From positions 1,364,001 to 1,428,000 of the forward strand of contig OY969905.1 in NCBI GenBank assembly GCA_963704455.1: a DNA stretch of 64,000 bases, read 5' to 3'. Position 1 is the stretch's first letter. Each line of letters starts with the position of its first letter. Positions 44,162 to 52,890 of this stretch are shown piece by piece. The notes beneath the pieces are model-generated. The model did not search any database, was not told the DNA's origin, and saw only the letters and a program-made list of their open reading frames with translations. The translations under genes were made by a program, and so were the position numbers. Source of the stretch: DASTCZ01 sp963704455. Lineage in GTDB: Bacteria; Acidobacteriota; Terriglobia; Acidiferrales; UBA7541.

Positions 44162-45358
44162 GTGCCGGAGAACCATCTCCAATTCGCAACTGTCGAAGAA
44201 GCGGCCGAGGAATTTCGCCAGGGCAGGCCCATCGTTCTCGTGGACGATGAGGATCGCGAAAACGAAGGCGACCTCGCCATGGCCGCCGAAAAGGTCACGC
44301 CGGAAGCCATCAATTTCATGGCCAAGTTTGGCCGCGGACTTATCTGCGTCACTCTCACCGAAGACCGCTGCGACGAGTTAAATCTCCCGCTGATGTCTCC
44401 CGTGAACACAGCCGCCCACGGCACCGCCTTCTGCGAAGCCATTGACGCGCGCCGCGGCACTACCACGGGAATCAGCGCCGCGGATCGAGCGCTCACGATC
44501 CTCACCGCCATTGACCCGATTACTCACCCGGCCGATCTCGCCCGTCCCGGCCACGTCTTTCCGCTTCGCGCGCGCCGCGGCGGCGTTCTCGTCCGCGCCG
44601 GGCAAACGGAAGCTTCCATGGATCTCGCGCGCATTGCGGGCATGACTCCCGCGGGCGTCATCTGCGAAATCATGAATGACGATGGCACCATGGCCCGCGT
44701 CCCCCAGCTCGTCGAGTTTTGCCGCGAGCACGGCCTCAAAATGCTCACCGTCTCCGCTCTAGTCGCCTACCGCATGGCGCACGAGCGCTATGTTCACCGC
44801 GTCGCCGAAGCGCCGCTCGCAACCGAATATGGCGATTTCCGCATGATTGTTTTTTCCAGCGAGGTCGACCGAGAGCAGCACATCGCCCTCGTCCGCGGCG
44901 ATCTCTCGGAAGTTGAGCCCGGCGCGCATCCTCCGCTGGTGCGCGTGCATTCGCACTGCCTCACGGGCGACGTCTTCTCTTCCACGAGTTGCGATTGCCG
45001 CGAAATTGTCGCGCGCTCCCTGGAAGCAATTTCTGCGGAGGGCCGCGGCGTTTTTGTCTATCTGCATCACACCGGCCGCGGATTTGCCATCGACTCCGCC
45101 CCGCCCGTCGCGGGCGCGCTTCCGCGCATCCTCTATCACATGCGGGGACAGCTCGAGCGCGACGTCGCCCGCCAGCGTCTGGTCCAGCATGAAAGCGGGA
45201 TCGGCGCGCAGATCCTGCGCGACCTCGGCCTCACGGATATCCGTGTCCTTACGAATCAGCCGAAAAAAGTTGTCGCGCTCGCCGGTTACGGAATCACCAT
45301 CGCGGAGCAGGTCCCCCTCGCAACGGACCGCGCGAATTCCACGCACCAGCCGCTTTAG
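44162..45358 (+). CDS. ribBA: RibBA-type DHBP synthase with divergent GTP cyclohydrolase II domain
   Basis: The N-terminal half (1-205) is a complete 3,4-dihydroxy-2-butanone-4-phosphate synthase: DDEDRENEGDLAM at 28-40 and GHVFPLRARRGGVL near 130-143. The C-terminal half has the zinc ligands of GTP cyclohydrolase II (C266, C277, C279 in HSHCLTGDVFSSTSCDC), but the usual RQEGRGIGL reads HHTGRGFAI (302-310), and the Arg-containing segment before GIGAQILRDLG reads VQHES. The start is GTG at 44162, seen from GGAGGGG at 44146-44152; the frame is open to a TTG at 44135. Length 398. Riboflavin synthesis continues with ribD and ribE at 34-36 kb. Whether the second activity is retained is uncertain. 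Confidence 0.9.
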   Translation: MPENHLQFATVEEAAEEFRQGRPIVLVDDEDRENEGDLAMAAEKVTPEAINFMAKFGRGLICVTLTEDRCDELNLPLMSPVNTAAHGTAFCEAIDARRGTTTGISAADRALTILTAIDPITHPADLARPGHVFPLRARRGGVLVRAGQTEASMDLARIAGMTPAGVICEIMNDDGTMARVPQLVEFCREHGLKMLTVSALVAYRMAHERYVHRVAEAPLATEYGDFRMIVFSSEVDREQHIALVRGDLSEVEPGAHPPLVRVHSHCLTGDVFSSTSCDCREIVARSLEAISAEGRGVFVYLHHTGRGFAIDSAPPVAGALPRILYHMRGQLERDVARQRLVQHESGIGAQILRDLGLTDIRVLTNQPKKVVALAGYGITIAEQVPLATDRANSTHQPL

Positions 45359-45382
45359 TTCACATCTTCGGAGTTTTATCTA

Positions 45383-45760
45383 TCAAGGTTTCTTCGGAGG
45401 CGTTTTCGGTGGCGCCTGTGCAGGCGCGGGTGGCGCTTTCACCATCACGTACTGCCTGATTTTATCCAATCGCTTGGTGCTGATCCCCTTCACCGCCAGC
45501 AAATCGTCCACGCTCTGAAACGGCCCGCTCTTTTTCCGGTAGTCGAGAATCCGCTGCGCCGTTACCGGCCCCACGCCCGGCAGTCGCTGAAGCTGCTCGG
45601 ACGTCGCCGTATTCAGATCAATTGGCTTCGATGGCGGCGGGAGTTTTTTTCCTGTTGCCTGTGCGGAAAACGCGCCTGCAAAGAGACAAACCGCCAGCAT
45701 CATTGCCGCGCTCAAATAAATCACTGTGCGCGATGAGCGATAGGGGAAGATATTACTCAT
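45383..45760 (-). CDS. ComEA-like exported helix-hairpin-helix protein
   Basis: 125 residues: an N-terminal signal or anchor segment (hydrophobic about 13-33), then a double helix-hairpin-helix (about 46-108) with PIDLNTATSEQLQRLPGVGP and AQRILDYRKKSGPFQSVDDL, and a Pro/Ala/Lys-rich tail. ComEA proteins bind DNA in the periplasm during natural transformation; short free-standing homologues also occur in non-competent bacteria, so a competence role is not established. It is convergent to ribBA with 24 bases between. Confidence 0.85.
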   Translation of the reverse strand: MSNIFPYRSSRTVIYLSAAMMLAVCLFAGAFSAQATGKKLPPPSKPIDLNTATSEQLQRLPGVGPVTAQRILDYRKKSGPFQSVDDLLAVKGISTKRLDKIRQYVMVKAPPAPAQAPPKTPPKKP

Positions 45761-45768
45761 AGCTATAC

Positions 45769-45796
45769 TCTATAACGGTAATTATTCACAATGCAA
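45769..45796 (-). promoter_or_regulatory. Possible promoter of the ComEA-like gene
   Basis: TTGCAT (45796-45791), 16 bases, TATAGA (45774-45769) on the minus strand. Only eight bases separate the -10 from the ATG, implying a leaderless transcript. Confidence 0.42.
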
Positions 45797-45867
45797 GTGG
45801 GAACACTTGGAGGTTGATGACCAACAGGTTTCCGCAAAATGTACGGCTGATGTGCGAAAGCTTTCAG

Positions 45868-47235
45868 CTAAATCCTATTCCCCTGCGCATCAAACATTTC
45901 TACGTCGCCAAACAGCGCTGCTTGCGAAGCCGTCGCTTCGCGGTCGCCTACGACGATAACTTGCGCATTTGCCGCATCGAAATACCGCCGCGCCGCCTCC
46001 AGCACGTCAGTTGGCTGCAATGCGCGAACGCGCTCGCGGTATTTTTCCAGATATTCTTCCGGCAGCCCGTCGAGCAGCACGCCGCCAAGCTGTCCCGCGA
46101 TTCCGTCCTGTGTGCCAAGCCCCAGCGAAAATACGCCGGACATATAGTTGCGCGTGTCCGCGAGTTCGTCCTCTCCCACAGGCAGCGCGCGGATGCGGTC
46201 CAGTTCGTAGAAAATCTCCGTAAGCGTGGCCGCGACTACATCATTCCTGACTGCCGCGCCCACGGAGAAAAATCCATATTGACGCAGCGCGTGTACGCTG
46301 CTCCGCGGACTGTAGGTGTATCCCTTCTCCTCGCGAATGTTTCTCACCAGCCGCGAATTGAACGCTCCGCCGAAAAGATTGTTTGCAAGCGAGAGCCGCA
46401 TCCAGTCCGGATGCTTCCGCGTGATGGCCATGTTTGCCACCACAATCTGGGTCTGCACCGCTCCCGGCAGGTGTACAAAATAAACGCGCCGCCCGTGCAA
46501 TTCCGGCGGAGCCGGCGGCGCAGCTCGCTCCGGAGCCGCACCTTTCCAGCCGCCGAGGGCTCCCTCAATCTCGTTCCACATCTCCAAGGCGGAGAAATCG
46601 CCCGCGGCCACAAGAAGCGCGCTCGATGGTGCATAGCTCTCGCCGTAATACGCGGCCAGCGCCTCGCGCGAGTAGGCCTCAACCTGTTGTTCCGTCGGCG
46701 AGTAATTGGCGTAAGGATGCGCGCCGAACAGCACTTTTCGCACACGGTCCGCCGCCAGGAAATCCGGTGTCGTCCGGTCAATCCGCAGCCCTTCGATTTT
46801 CTGGCGCCGCTCGCGCTCAAACTCCTCCGCGGGGAACTGCGCCTCGCGCACGATCTCCGAAACGAGTTCAAGCAGCGGCCGCGCAAACTCCACAAGCCCG
46901 GCAAACGCCACCGAAGTGGTGTCCGCGCCCGCCGAGATGGACAGGTCCGCCCCCCATCCGCGCAGCGCATCCTCGATCTGGTGGCTTGTTCTGCGCAACG
47001 TCCCCGTCCGCGCGACTGTCGCCGTCATCTGCGCGAGCCCCGGAAGCGCTGCTACCGCATTTCCGCTGCGGAAATAAAGGTCCGCCGTGAACTTTGGAAT
47101 TGAACGCGATTCGACAAGCGCGACCTCGAGCCCATTCGCCAGCGTCCGCCGAAATCGCCGCGGCCACACCACCGGCCGCTCCGGGCCAAGCGGCGGAACC
47201 TGGGCACGCGAAGGATTTGGCACCGCGGTAGCCAT
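45868..47235 (-). CDS. M16 peptidase family protein, non-catalytic subunit type
   Basis: 455-residue protein with the M16 (pitrilysin) fold but without the HxxEH zinc motif: the corresponding segment reads GLAQMTATVARTG. The second-half signature NNLFGGAFNSRLVRNIREEKGYTYSP is typical of M16. Such proteins pair with a catalytic M16 partner, which is encoded immediately upstream. The ATG at 47235 shares its first base with the upstream stop (TGATG); a GTG one codon earlier is the alternative. No signal peptide is apparent. Confidence 0.88.
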   Translation of the reverse strand: MATAVPNPSRAQVPPLGPERPVVWPRRFRRTLANGLEVALVESRSIPKFTADLYFRSGNAVAALPGLAQMTATVARTGTLRRTSHQIEDALRGWGADLSISAGADTTSVAFAGLVEFARPLLELVSEIVREAQFPAEEFERERRQKIEGLRIDRTTPDFLAADRVRKVLFGAHPYANYSPTEQQVEAYSREALAAYYGESYAPSSALLVAAGDFSALEMWNEIEGALGGWKGAAPERAAPPAPPELHGRRVYFVHLPGAVQTQIVVANMAITRKHPDWMRLSLANNLFGGAFNSRLVRNIREEKGYTYSPRSSVHALRQYGFFSVGAAVRNDVVAATLTEIFYELDRIRALPVGEDELADTRNYMSGVFSLGLGTQDGIAGQLGGVLLDGLPEEYLEKYRERVRALQPTDVLEAARRYFDAANAQVIVVGDREATASQAALFGDVEMFDAQGNRI

Positions 47236-48536
47236 CACGCTGCCCTCCTTCCAACGGGCAGCCGGAAGACCATCGCCCTCTGACTCGGCACAAGATATTT
47301 TTCCGCAACAGACCGGACTTGCTCGGCCGTCACGCTCGTATATTTTTCCAGAATCCTGTTAATCCAACTTGGCTCATTGTCGAACAGCGTGAAGCACGCC
47401 AGATAATGCAGCAAACCAAATCGCGGGAATCCGCCGCGCCCGCTCTCGAGCGTCGAGACAAAGTCCGAGCGGAACTTCACTTTGATTTGTTCCAGCTCCG
47501 CGCTCCCGATTCCATTTTTCCGCACCTCTTCAATCACCGAATCGTACGCAGCAAGTACTTGCCCGTCTGTCACTTCGGGTTTGTAAAAAACGTGCGTCAC
47601 AATCTGGCAAGGTCCATTCAACTCGATCAGGTCTCCCGTATCCCCCGAGACCTCGACAGCAAGCTTCTGCTCCTGCACCAGTCTCCGGTAGAAACGCCCG
47701 GAACGGCCCGCGTGCAGCGCGTAATCGAGCAGCGCCGCTGCATACCAATCCTGCGTGTGCCGCGCCGGCGCCAGATAGCCGATGGCCACTGCCGGCAGCG
47801 TCCCGGATTTTTCCTCGACGAATCCTCGCCGCTCATCTGTTTGCGGCGGCTCGCTGACGTCTGCCGCGGCCTGCTGTGCGCCGCCGGGAATGTCCTCGAA
47901 ATGCCGCCGCGCGAGATCGATTGCCTCGTCCGGCTCCACGTCGCCGACGATCACCAGCACGGCATTTGCCGGCACATAATAAGTTTTGAAGAACGCGCGC
48001 ACATCCGCAAGCGTCGCGGCGTCCAGGTCGGCGAAGTCGCCGTAAAAATTGTGCGCGTTCGCCCAATTGCGAAAGGCCACTGGCGGAAGGTCCAGCCACG
48101 GAAATCCCCCGTAGGGCTGGTTCAACACGTTCACGCGGACTTCCTCTTTGACCACGTCGCGCTGGTTACTCAGATTTTCGTCATCCACCTTGAGCGCGCG
48201 CATCCGGTCCGCCTCGAGCCACAGAACGCGTTCCAGCGCGTTCGACGGTACCGCCTCAAAATAATTCGTCAGGTCGTAATGCGTCGTCCCGTTCAATACA
48301 CCGCCGGACGCATTGATGAGCTTGATGTGCTCCATTTTCCCGGCGTTCTCCGACCCTTGAAACATCATGTGCTCGAAGAGATGAGCGAACCCGCTCCGCC
48401 CTTGCGGTTCCAGCCGAAATCCAATCTTGTAATAGACGCCGACTGTAACCAGCGGGGCCGTGTGATCAGGTGACACGACCACACGCAATCCATTTTTCAG
48501 CGTCCGGCTTTCCACTGGAATCTGCAATCCCGGCAA
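47235..48536 (-). CDS. M16 zinc peptidase, catalytic subunit type
   Basis: Pitrilysin-family metallopeptidase. The inverted zinc motif HLFEH is present (H52, E55, H56 from this start) followed by MMFQGSENAG, with the later Glu in the ALERVLWLEADRM segment. The ribosome-binding site GAGGAGG lies five bases before a TTG at 48536, which decides the start; another in-frame TTG (48551) lies before that site. Length 433. It overlaps the non-catalytic partner gene, and together they probably form a heterodimer like other bacterial two-subunit M16 enzymes. No clear signal peptide is visible, so the location is uncertain. Confidence 0.9.
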   Translation of the reverse strand: MPGLQIPVESRTLKNGLRVVVSPDHTAPLVTVGVYYKIGFRLEPQGRSGFAHLFEHMMFQGSENAGKMEHIKLINASGGVLNGTTHYDLTNYFEAVPSNALERVLWLEADRMRALKVDDENLSNQRDVVKEEVRVNVLNQPYGGFPWLDLPPVAFRNWANAHNFYGDFADLDAATLADVRAFFKTYYVPANAVLVIVGDVEPDEAIDLARRHFEDIPGGAQQAAADVSEPPQTDERRGFVEEKSGTLPAVAIGYLAPARHTQDWYAAALLDYALHAGRSGRFYRRLVQEQKLAVEVSGDTGDLIELNGPCQIVTHVFYKPEVTDGQVLAAYDSVIEEVRKNGIGSAELEQIKVKFRSDFVSTLESGRGGFPRFGLLHYLACFTLFDNEPSWINRILEKYTSVTAEQVRSVAEKYLVPSQRAMVFRLPVGRRAA

Positions 48537-48585
48537 AGAAATCCTCCTCAAGCATCAAATTGCAATTGCGCGCTCAATACAACTT

Positions 48586-49482
48586 TCACTTGGGCCGCCG
48601 ATGTTTACTTCCTCCATCACCGGCCGTGCTCAGTGCTTGTTCGAGTTGCGCCAGCATCTTTTCCGGTTGCCGCGCAAGCACACGTGCGCCAAGTCTGTGG
48701 ACCGCGGCGTACGCCTCTTGGTATTCACGCGGGAAGCTTCGCAGCGCGCGAGCGTGCGCTGCAATTGTACCAAAGTCGCCGCGCGCCGCCGGGCCCGTCC
48801 ACGATGCGGCCGGGCCAAATCTTTCAAAATTCTGCACAATTTGCCTTGTAAGACGGAGTAGCGCGCCCGACGCCTGCCGGCGCGAAAAACCAGTTTGCGA
48901 AAGGACGGTCACGCCCGCTTCAAGGAGCGCCAGTACATGGCCGGCGACAAGGACGTTGGCCGCATGGTAGGCAAGCTTATCGCTGCCATGGAGTCGCACC
49001 GGCTCGCCGCCGACGCTGCGCGCGATCCGCCGCGCCATTTGGAGCGCCGCAGGTTTGCCTTCCATCACCATCCACACTCCTTCCAGAGGCGGTGCCGTTC
49101 GCGAGGAAAAGCTCTGCATCGGATGAAGCGACCCCGTCGCCGCCCCAAGCTTTGCCAGCGGCTCAAGAACGCTGCTGTCGAGTGCTCCGCTCGTGTGCAG
49201 GACCACTTTCCCGCGCCACTCATCGCCGCCAAGGTGGGCGAGCTGCTTCGCTATATCTGAAATCTTGTCATCGGGCACCGCAATAAGTACGACACTTGCT
49301 CCTAGAATCAAGCGTGTCAATTCGCTGAATGGCTGCCCCGCGCCAATTATGCGCACCGCCTTGCGGGCGCTGGCTGCGGTTCGCGATACCACCACGGAAA
49401 TATTCCAACCGGCCTCGTGCAAATCGCGGCCCAGCGCGCGGCCCACCCGCCCCGCTCCCACAATCGCCAATGTTGTTGCCAT
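48586..49482 (-). CDS. Rossmann-like DUF2520 protein
   Basis: 298 residues with an N-terminal NAD(P)-binding fold (ATTLAIVGAGRVGRALGRDL, GxGxxG at 8-13) and a C-terminal helical DUF2520 domain. Between them HTSGALDSSVLEPLAKLGA and GSLHPMQSFS are signatures of this family. Members resemble pyrroline-5-carboxylate and ketopantoate reductases, but no reaction is established. It is divergent from the glycosyltransferase and lies 49 bases upstream of the M16 pair on the same strand. Confidence 0.85.
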   Translation of the reverse strand: MATTLAIVGAGRVGRALGRDLHEAGWNISVVVSRTAASARKAVRIIGAGQPFSELTRLILGASVVLIAVPDDKISDIAKQLAHLGGDEWRGKVVLHTSGALDSSVLEPLAKLGAATGSLHPMQSFSSRTAPPLEGVWMVMEGKPAALQMARRIARSVGGEPVRLHGSDKLAYHAANVLVAGHVLALLEAGVTVLSQTGFSRRQASGALLRLTRQIVQNFERFGPAASWTGPAARGDFGTIAAHARALRSFPREYQEAYAAVHRLGARVLARQPEKMLAQLEQALSTAGDGGSKHRRPK

Positions 49483-49512
49483 CCTCCAGCACCTCGCTCA
49501 TTCCCCGCTGAA

Positions 49513-49521
49513 TGCTAGAAT
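49513..49521 (+). promoter_or_regulatory. Extended -10 element upstream of the glycosyltransferase
   Basis: TGCTAGAAT, the same nonamer as before rimO and the transglutaminase gene, ends 15 bases before the first possible start (TTG 49537). No clear -35. Confidence 0.42.
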
Positions 49522-49536
49522 ACCTTTATAAGCGCA

Positions 49537-50748
49537 TTGAAGCGCGGAAAAGTCACTTTGCATACTATTCATATTGTGCTAATATTTGCAACCGGTATCG
49601 TTGCAGTTATCTGGGCGGTCCAGTCCACACGCGCCGCTGTCGGCATCATGCGCCTTCCGCGCCTTCAACGCATCCCGCCGCTCGCCAATGAAAACTGCCC
49701 GCGCATTTCCATCATCTTCGCCGCGCGCGACGAAGCCGAAAAACTTCCCGCCGCGCTCGAAACCATGCTGGCCTTCGACTATCCCGATTACGAGGTCATC
49801 GCTGTGGACGATCGCTCTGCGGATTCCACCGCCCGCATCCTGGACGGCTTTGCCGCCCGCTACTCCCGTCTCCGCGTTATCCATATCACATCGCTTCCGC
49901 ACGGATGGCTCGGCAAGCCCCACGCGCTCGACCAGGGTTTTCAGCTCGCCACTGGAAATTGGATCGTTTTCACCGATGCAGATGTTCATTTCGCTCCCGA
50001 CACGCTTCGTCGCGTGATGAATCTCGCCATTGGTCAGCACATGGGCCAGCGCCTCGATCATCTCACCCTGATCACGCGCCTTGAAATGGTTGGCTTCTGG
50101 GAGCGCGTCGCCATGACCTACTTTGGATTGGGATTCTCAATTGGCACCGAGACATGGCGCACCAGCAATCCGCGCTCATCTCGCTACACCGGCATCGGTG
50201 CGTTTCAGCTCATCCACAAAGATGTCTACGAAAAAGTCGGCGGCCACCGGCGCCTGGCGATGGAAGTCGTGGACGACATGAAACTCGGAAAAATTGTGAA
50301 GCTCGGCGGATTCCGTTCGCAGGTTGGCCTTGCTTCACAGCACATTGGTGTCTATTGGCACTCCGGCCTAAAAAATATCATTCGCGGCACGACCAAAAAC
50401 TTTTTTGCCGTCGCGGGCTTTCGTGTCTGGTGGGTCGCCTTCCACGTATTCGGGATTCTCTTAATGAGCGTTTTCCCGTGGGTCGCATTAATCTGGCTCT
50501 TAATCGAAAGAATACACACCGCAGCGCTGGTCTTCTGCGCAATCGCTGTGGCCATTCCTCTTATCATGCATACCGCCATCGCGGTTCGCGCCAAGATCTC
50601 GCCGCTTTACGGTCTCACGCATCCCATCGGCGCGGTGCTCTTCGCATGGATGATCCTCCGCTCAGCCGCAATCACACTGTGGCGCGGCGGCATCGTCTGG
50701 CGCGACACCTTCTATCCACTCGCTGATCTTCGCCGCGGCTTGGTCTAG
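49537..50748 (+). CDS. Membrane-associated family 2 glycosyltransferase
   Basis: 403 residues from a TTG. An N-terminal membrane segment (about 10-30) precedes a GT-A domain: ISIIFAARDEAEKLPAAL (57-74), AVDDRSADST and the metal-binding FTDADVHF with D147 and D149. The segment GWLGKPHALDQGF resembles that of lipid- and hopanoid-type glycosyltransferases (CrtQ, HpnB). Three hydrophobic segments occupy about 300-385. The acceptor is unknown. No ATG is available: TTG 49537, TTG 49558 and GTG 49576 are candidate starts. The stop shares CTAG with the convergent uvrB stop. Confidence 0.85.
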   Translation: MKRGKVTLHTIHIVLIFATGIVAVIWAVQSTRAAVGIMRLPRLQRIPPLANENCPRISIIFAARDEAEKLPAALETMLAFDYPDYEVIAVDDRSADSTARILDGFAARYSRLRVIHITSLPHGWLGKPHALDQGFQLATGNWIVFTDADVHFAPDTLRRVMNLAIGQHMGQRLDHLTLITRLEMVGFWERVAMTYFGLGFSIGTETWRTSNPRSSRYTGIGAFQLIHKDVYEKVGGHRRLAMEVVDDMKLGKIVKLGGFRSQVGLASQHIGVYWHSGLKNIIRGTTKNFFAVAGFRVWWVAFHVFGILLMSVFPWVALIWLLIERIHTAALVFCAIAVAIPLIMHTAIAVRAKISPLYGLTHPIGAVLFAWMILRSAAITLWRGGIVWRDTFYPLADLRRGLV

Positions 50749-52817
50749 CTTTTTTCTTCTGTCGCTTTGGCTGGTTCCGCAGGATTCGGCGCATCCGATA
50801 TTGCCTCGCCCGGAGTCGGCGCAAACAATTCACCCAAATCCCGCTGCTTCAGCCCTCGCACGCGGTCTCGCAACGCCGCCGCTCTTTCAAACTCAAACTT
50901 TTTCGCCGCCTCGCGCATCTGCGCTTCCATTTGCTGAATCGCTTCATGCAGCTGCGCCTCGCTCGTAATATTGTCGAGCGCGTAATCCTCTACCGGCACG
51001 GTCATGTAGTCCGCTTCCAGAATCAACGCAAGCTGCATGTCCACCGGCTTGTGAATGCTCAGTGGAGTGATCCCGTTCTCGGTGTTATACGCCACCTGCT
51101 TCGCGCGCCGCCGCGCCGTCTCTCCCATCGCCTTTCCCATGGAATCGGTCATCCGGTCCGCATAAAGGATCGCGCGCCCTTCCACATGCCGCGCGCAGCG
51201 CCCAATCGTTTGAATTAATGCCGTCGCGCTGCGCAAATATCCTTCCTTATCCGCGTCCAGGATCGCCACCAGCGACACTTCCGGCAAATCCAGTCCCTCG
51301 CGCAACAGGTTGATGCCGATTAACACGTCAAACTCGCCTCGCCGTAAATCGCGCAGAATCCGGACGCGCTCGAGCGTCTCGATTTCGCTGTGTAAATACC
51401 GGCAGCGTATACCGACCTCCGAAAAATATTCCGCCAGGTCTTCCGACATCCGTTTCGTCAGCGTCGTCACCAGCACGCGCTCGCTTTTCTCCGCCCGCAC
51501 CCGGATCTCTTCGACAAGGTTGTCCACTTGCCCCTTGACCGGCCGCACTTCCACTTCCGGATCCACCAGTCCAGTCGGCCGGATCACTTGTTCCACCACA
51601 ACCCCCGCCGCTTTCGTCAACTCGTAAGGCCCCGGCGTCGCCGACACATACACCGCCTGCGACACGCGATGCTCGAATTCCTCAAATGTCAGCGGACGGT
51701 TATCCAGCGCCGATGGCAGTCGAAATCCGTAATCCACCAGATTCTGCTTTCGAGATCGGTCGCCGTGAAACATTCCATGCACTTGCGGAATCGTCTGGTG
51801 TGACTCGTCCACGAACAGCAGGTAATCGCTCGGCACATAATCGAGCAGCGTTGGCGGCGCTTCACCCGGCAAACGCCCCGCCATGTGCCTCGAATAATTT
51901 TCGATCCCGTGGCAGTAGCCGATCGTGCGCATCATTTCAATGTCAAACATCGTCCGCTGCCACACGCGCTGTGCCTCTACATACTTCCCTTGCTTCTCCA
52001 GTTCCGGCTTCCACCAATCCAATTCATCCGTGATTCCCTGGATCGCGCGCTCGCGTTGCTCCGGAGGCAACACGTAATGCGACTTCGGATAAATGGGCAG
52101 CCGCACAATCGGCTCGGTTTCACTCCGCAATTCGCCTGTCAGTGGATCCATCTTCCGTATCGCGTCAATCTGGTTCCCCCACATTTCAATCCGGTACGCA
52201 AAATCCTCATAAGGCGGATAGACTTCAATCCTGTCGCCGCGCACGCGAAATGTTCCGCGCCGCAAATCCTCCGACCGCTCATACTGTATGTCCACGAGCT
52301 TCCGCAGCAGCGCCTCGCGCACGATGCTCTGCCCGCGCTCGAGCATCACCAACATCCCGTAGTAAGCCTCCGGCGACCCCAGCCCGTAAATGCATGACAC
52401 CGACGCCACAATAATTACGTCCCGCCTCTCGAAGAGCGAACGCGTCGCGCTCATCCTCAGCTTGTCCAGCTCATCATTAATCGTCGATTCTTTTTCGATG
52501 TATGTATCCGACGAAGGCAAGTACGCTTCTGGCTGGTAAAAATCATAGTAGCTGACGAAATACTCCACCGCGTTCGAGGGGAAGAAACTCTTGAATTCGT
52601 GGAACAGTTGCGCCGCAAGCGTCTTGTTATGCGCCAGCACCAGCGCCGGCCGGTCGAATTTCTCGATGACCTTCGCCACCGTAAATGTTTTACCCGAACC
52701 GGTCACGCCAAGCAGCACTTGGTGCTTGTCGCCCGCCTGCACGCCGCGAACAAGCTGCGCAATCGCGGCCGGCTGGTCGCCCTGTGGCTCGTAGGTGCTG
52801 GCTAACTTAAATTTCAT
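50745..52817 (-). CDS. uvrB: UvrB, excinuclease ABC subunit B
   Basis: Damage-verifying helicase subunit of nucleotide excision repair. From the ATG at 52817 it has 690 residues. Walker A is GVTGSGKT at 37-44, the aromatic beta-hairpin region YYDFYQPEAYLPSSDTYIEK is intact, helicase motifs include LLVGINLLREGLD-type DVLIGINLLREGLDLPE, and the C-terminal UVR motif (about 630-665) binds UvrC. An upstream GTG-type extension of 15 residues lacks family support. Convergent with the glycosyltransferase. Confidence 0.97.
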   Translation of the reverse strand: MKFKLASTYEPQGDQPAAIAQLVRGVQAGDKHQVLLGVTGSGKTFTVAKVIEKFDRPALVLAHNKTLAAQLFHEFKSFFPSNAVEYFVSYYDFYQPEAYLPSSDTYIEKESTINDELDKLRMSATRSLFERRDVIIVASVSCIYGLGSPEAYYGMLVMLERGQSIVREALLRKLVDIQYERSEDLRRGTFRVRGDRIEVYPPYEDFAYRIEMWGNQIDAIRKMDPLTGELRSETEPIVRLPIYPKSHYVLPPEQRERAIQGITDELDWWKPELEKQGKYVEAQRVWQRTMFDIEMMRTIGYCHGIENYSRHMAGRLPGEAPPTLLDYVPSDYLLFVDESHQTIPQVHGMFHGDRSRKQNLVDYGFRLPSALDNRPLTFEEFEHRVSQAVYVSATPGPYELTKAAGVVVEQVIRPTGLVDPEVEVRPVKGQVDNLVEEIRVRAEKSERVLVTTLTKRMSEDLAEYFSEVGIRCRYLHSEIETLERVRILRDLRRGEFDVLIGINLLREGLDLPEVSLVAILDADKEGYLRSATALIQTIGRCARHVEGRAILYADRMTDSMGKAMGETARRRAKQVAYNTENGITPLSIHKPVDMQLALILEADYMTVPVEDYALDNITSEAQLHEAIQQMEAQMREAAKKFEFERAAALRDRVRGLKQRDLGELFAPTPGEAISDAPNPAEPAKATEEKS

Positions 52818-52861
52818 CGAAAGGTCTCTCTGCGCGTCCGCAGGCGCGCATGCAATCGTCA

Positions 52862-52890
52862 ATTATAACTCGAATGGGGCTTACTGTTTC
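52862..52890 (-). promoter_or_regulatory. Possible uvrB promoter
   Basis: A perfect TATAAT (52867-52862) on the minus strand lies 44 bases before the uvrB ATG. The -35 at 17 bases (GAAACA) is poor and falls in the end of the upstream gene. No LexA-type site was recognised. Confidence 0.45.

Noticed and set aside
45814..47103. 429-codon plus-strand frame opposite the non-catalytic M16 gene
   Set aside because: Arg-rich shadow frame; the minus strand has M16 motifs and an overlapping partner.
47319..48473. 384-codon plus-strand frame opposite the catalytic M16 gene
   Set aside because: Shadow frame; the minus strand carries HxxEH and a ribosome-binding site.
49302..49307. TAGAAT within the DUF2520 gene
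   Set aside because: Inside a coding region with no gene start downstream on that strand.
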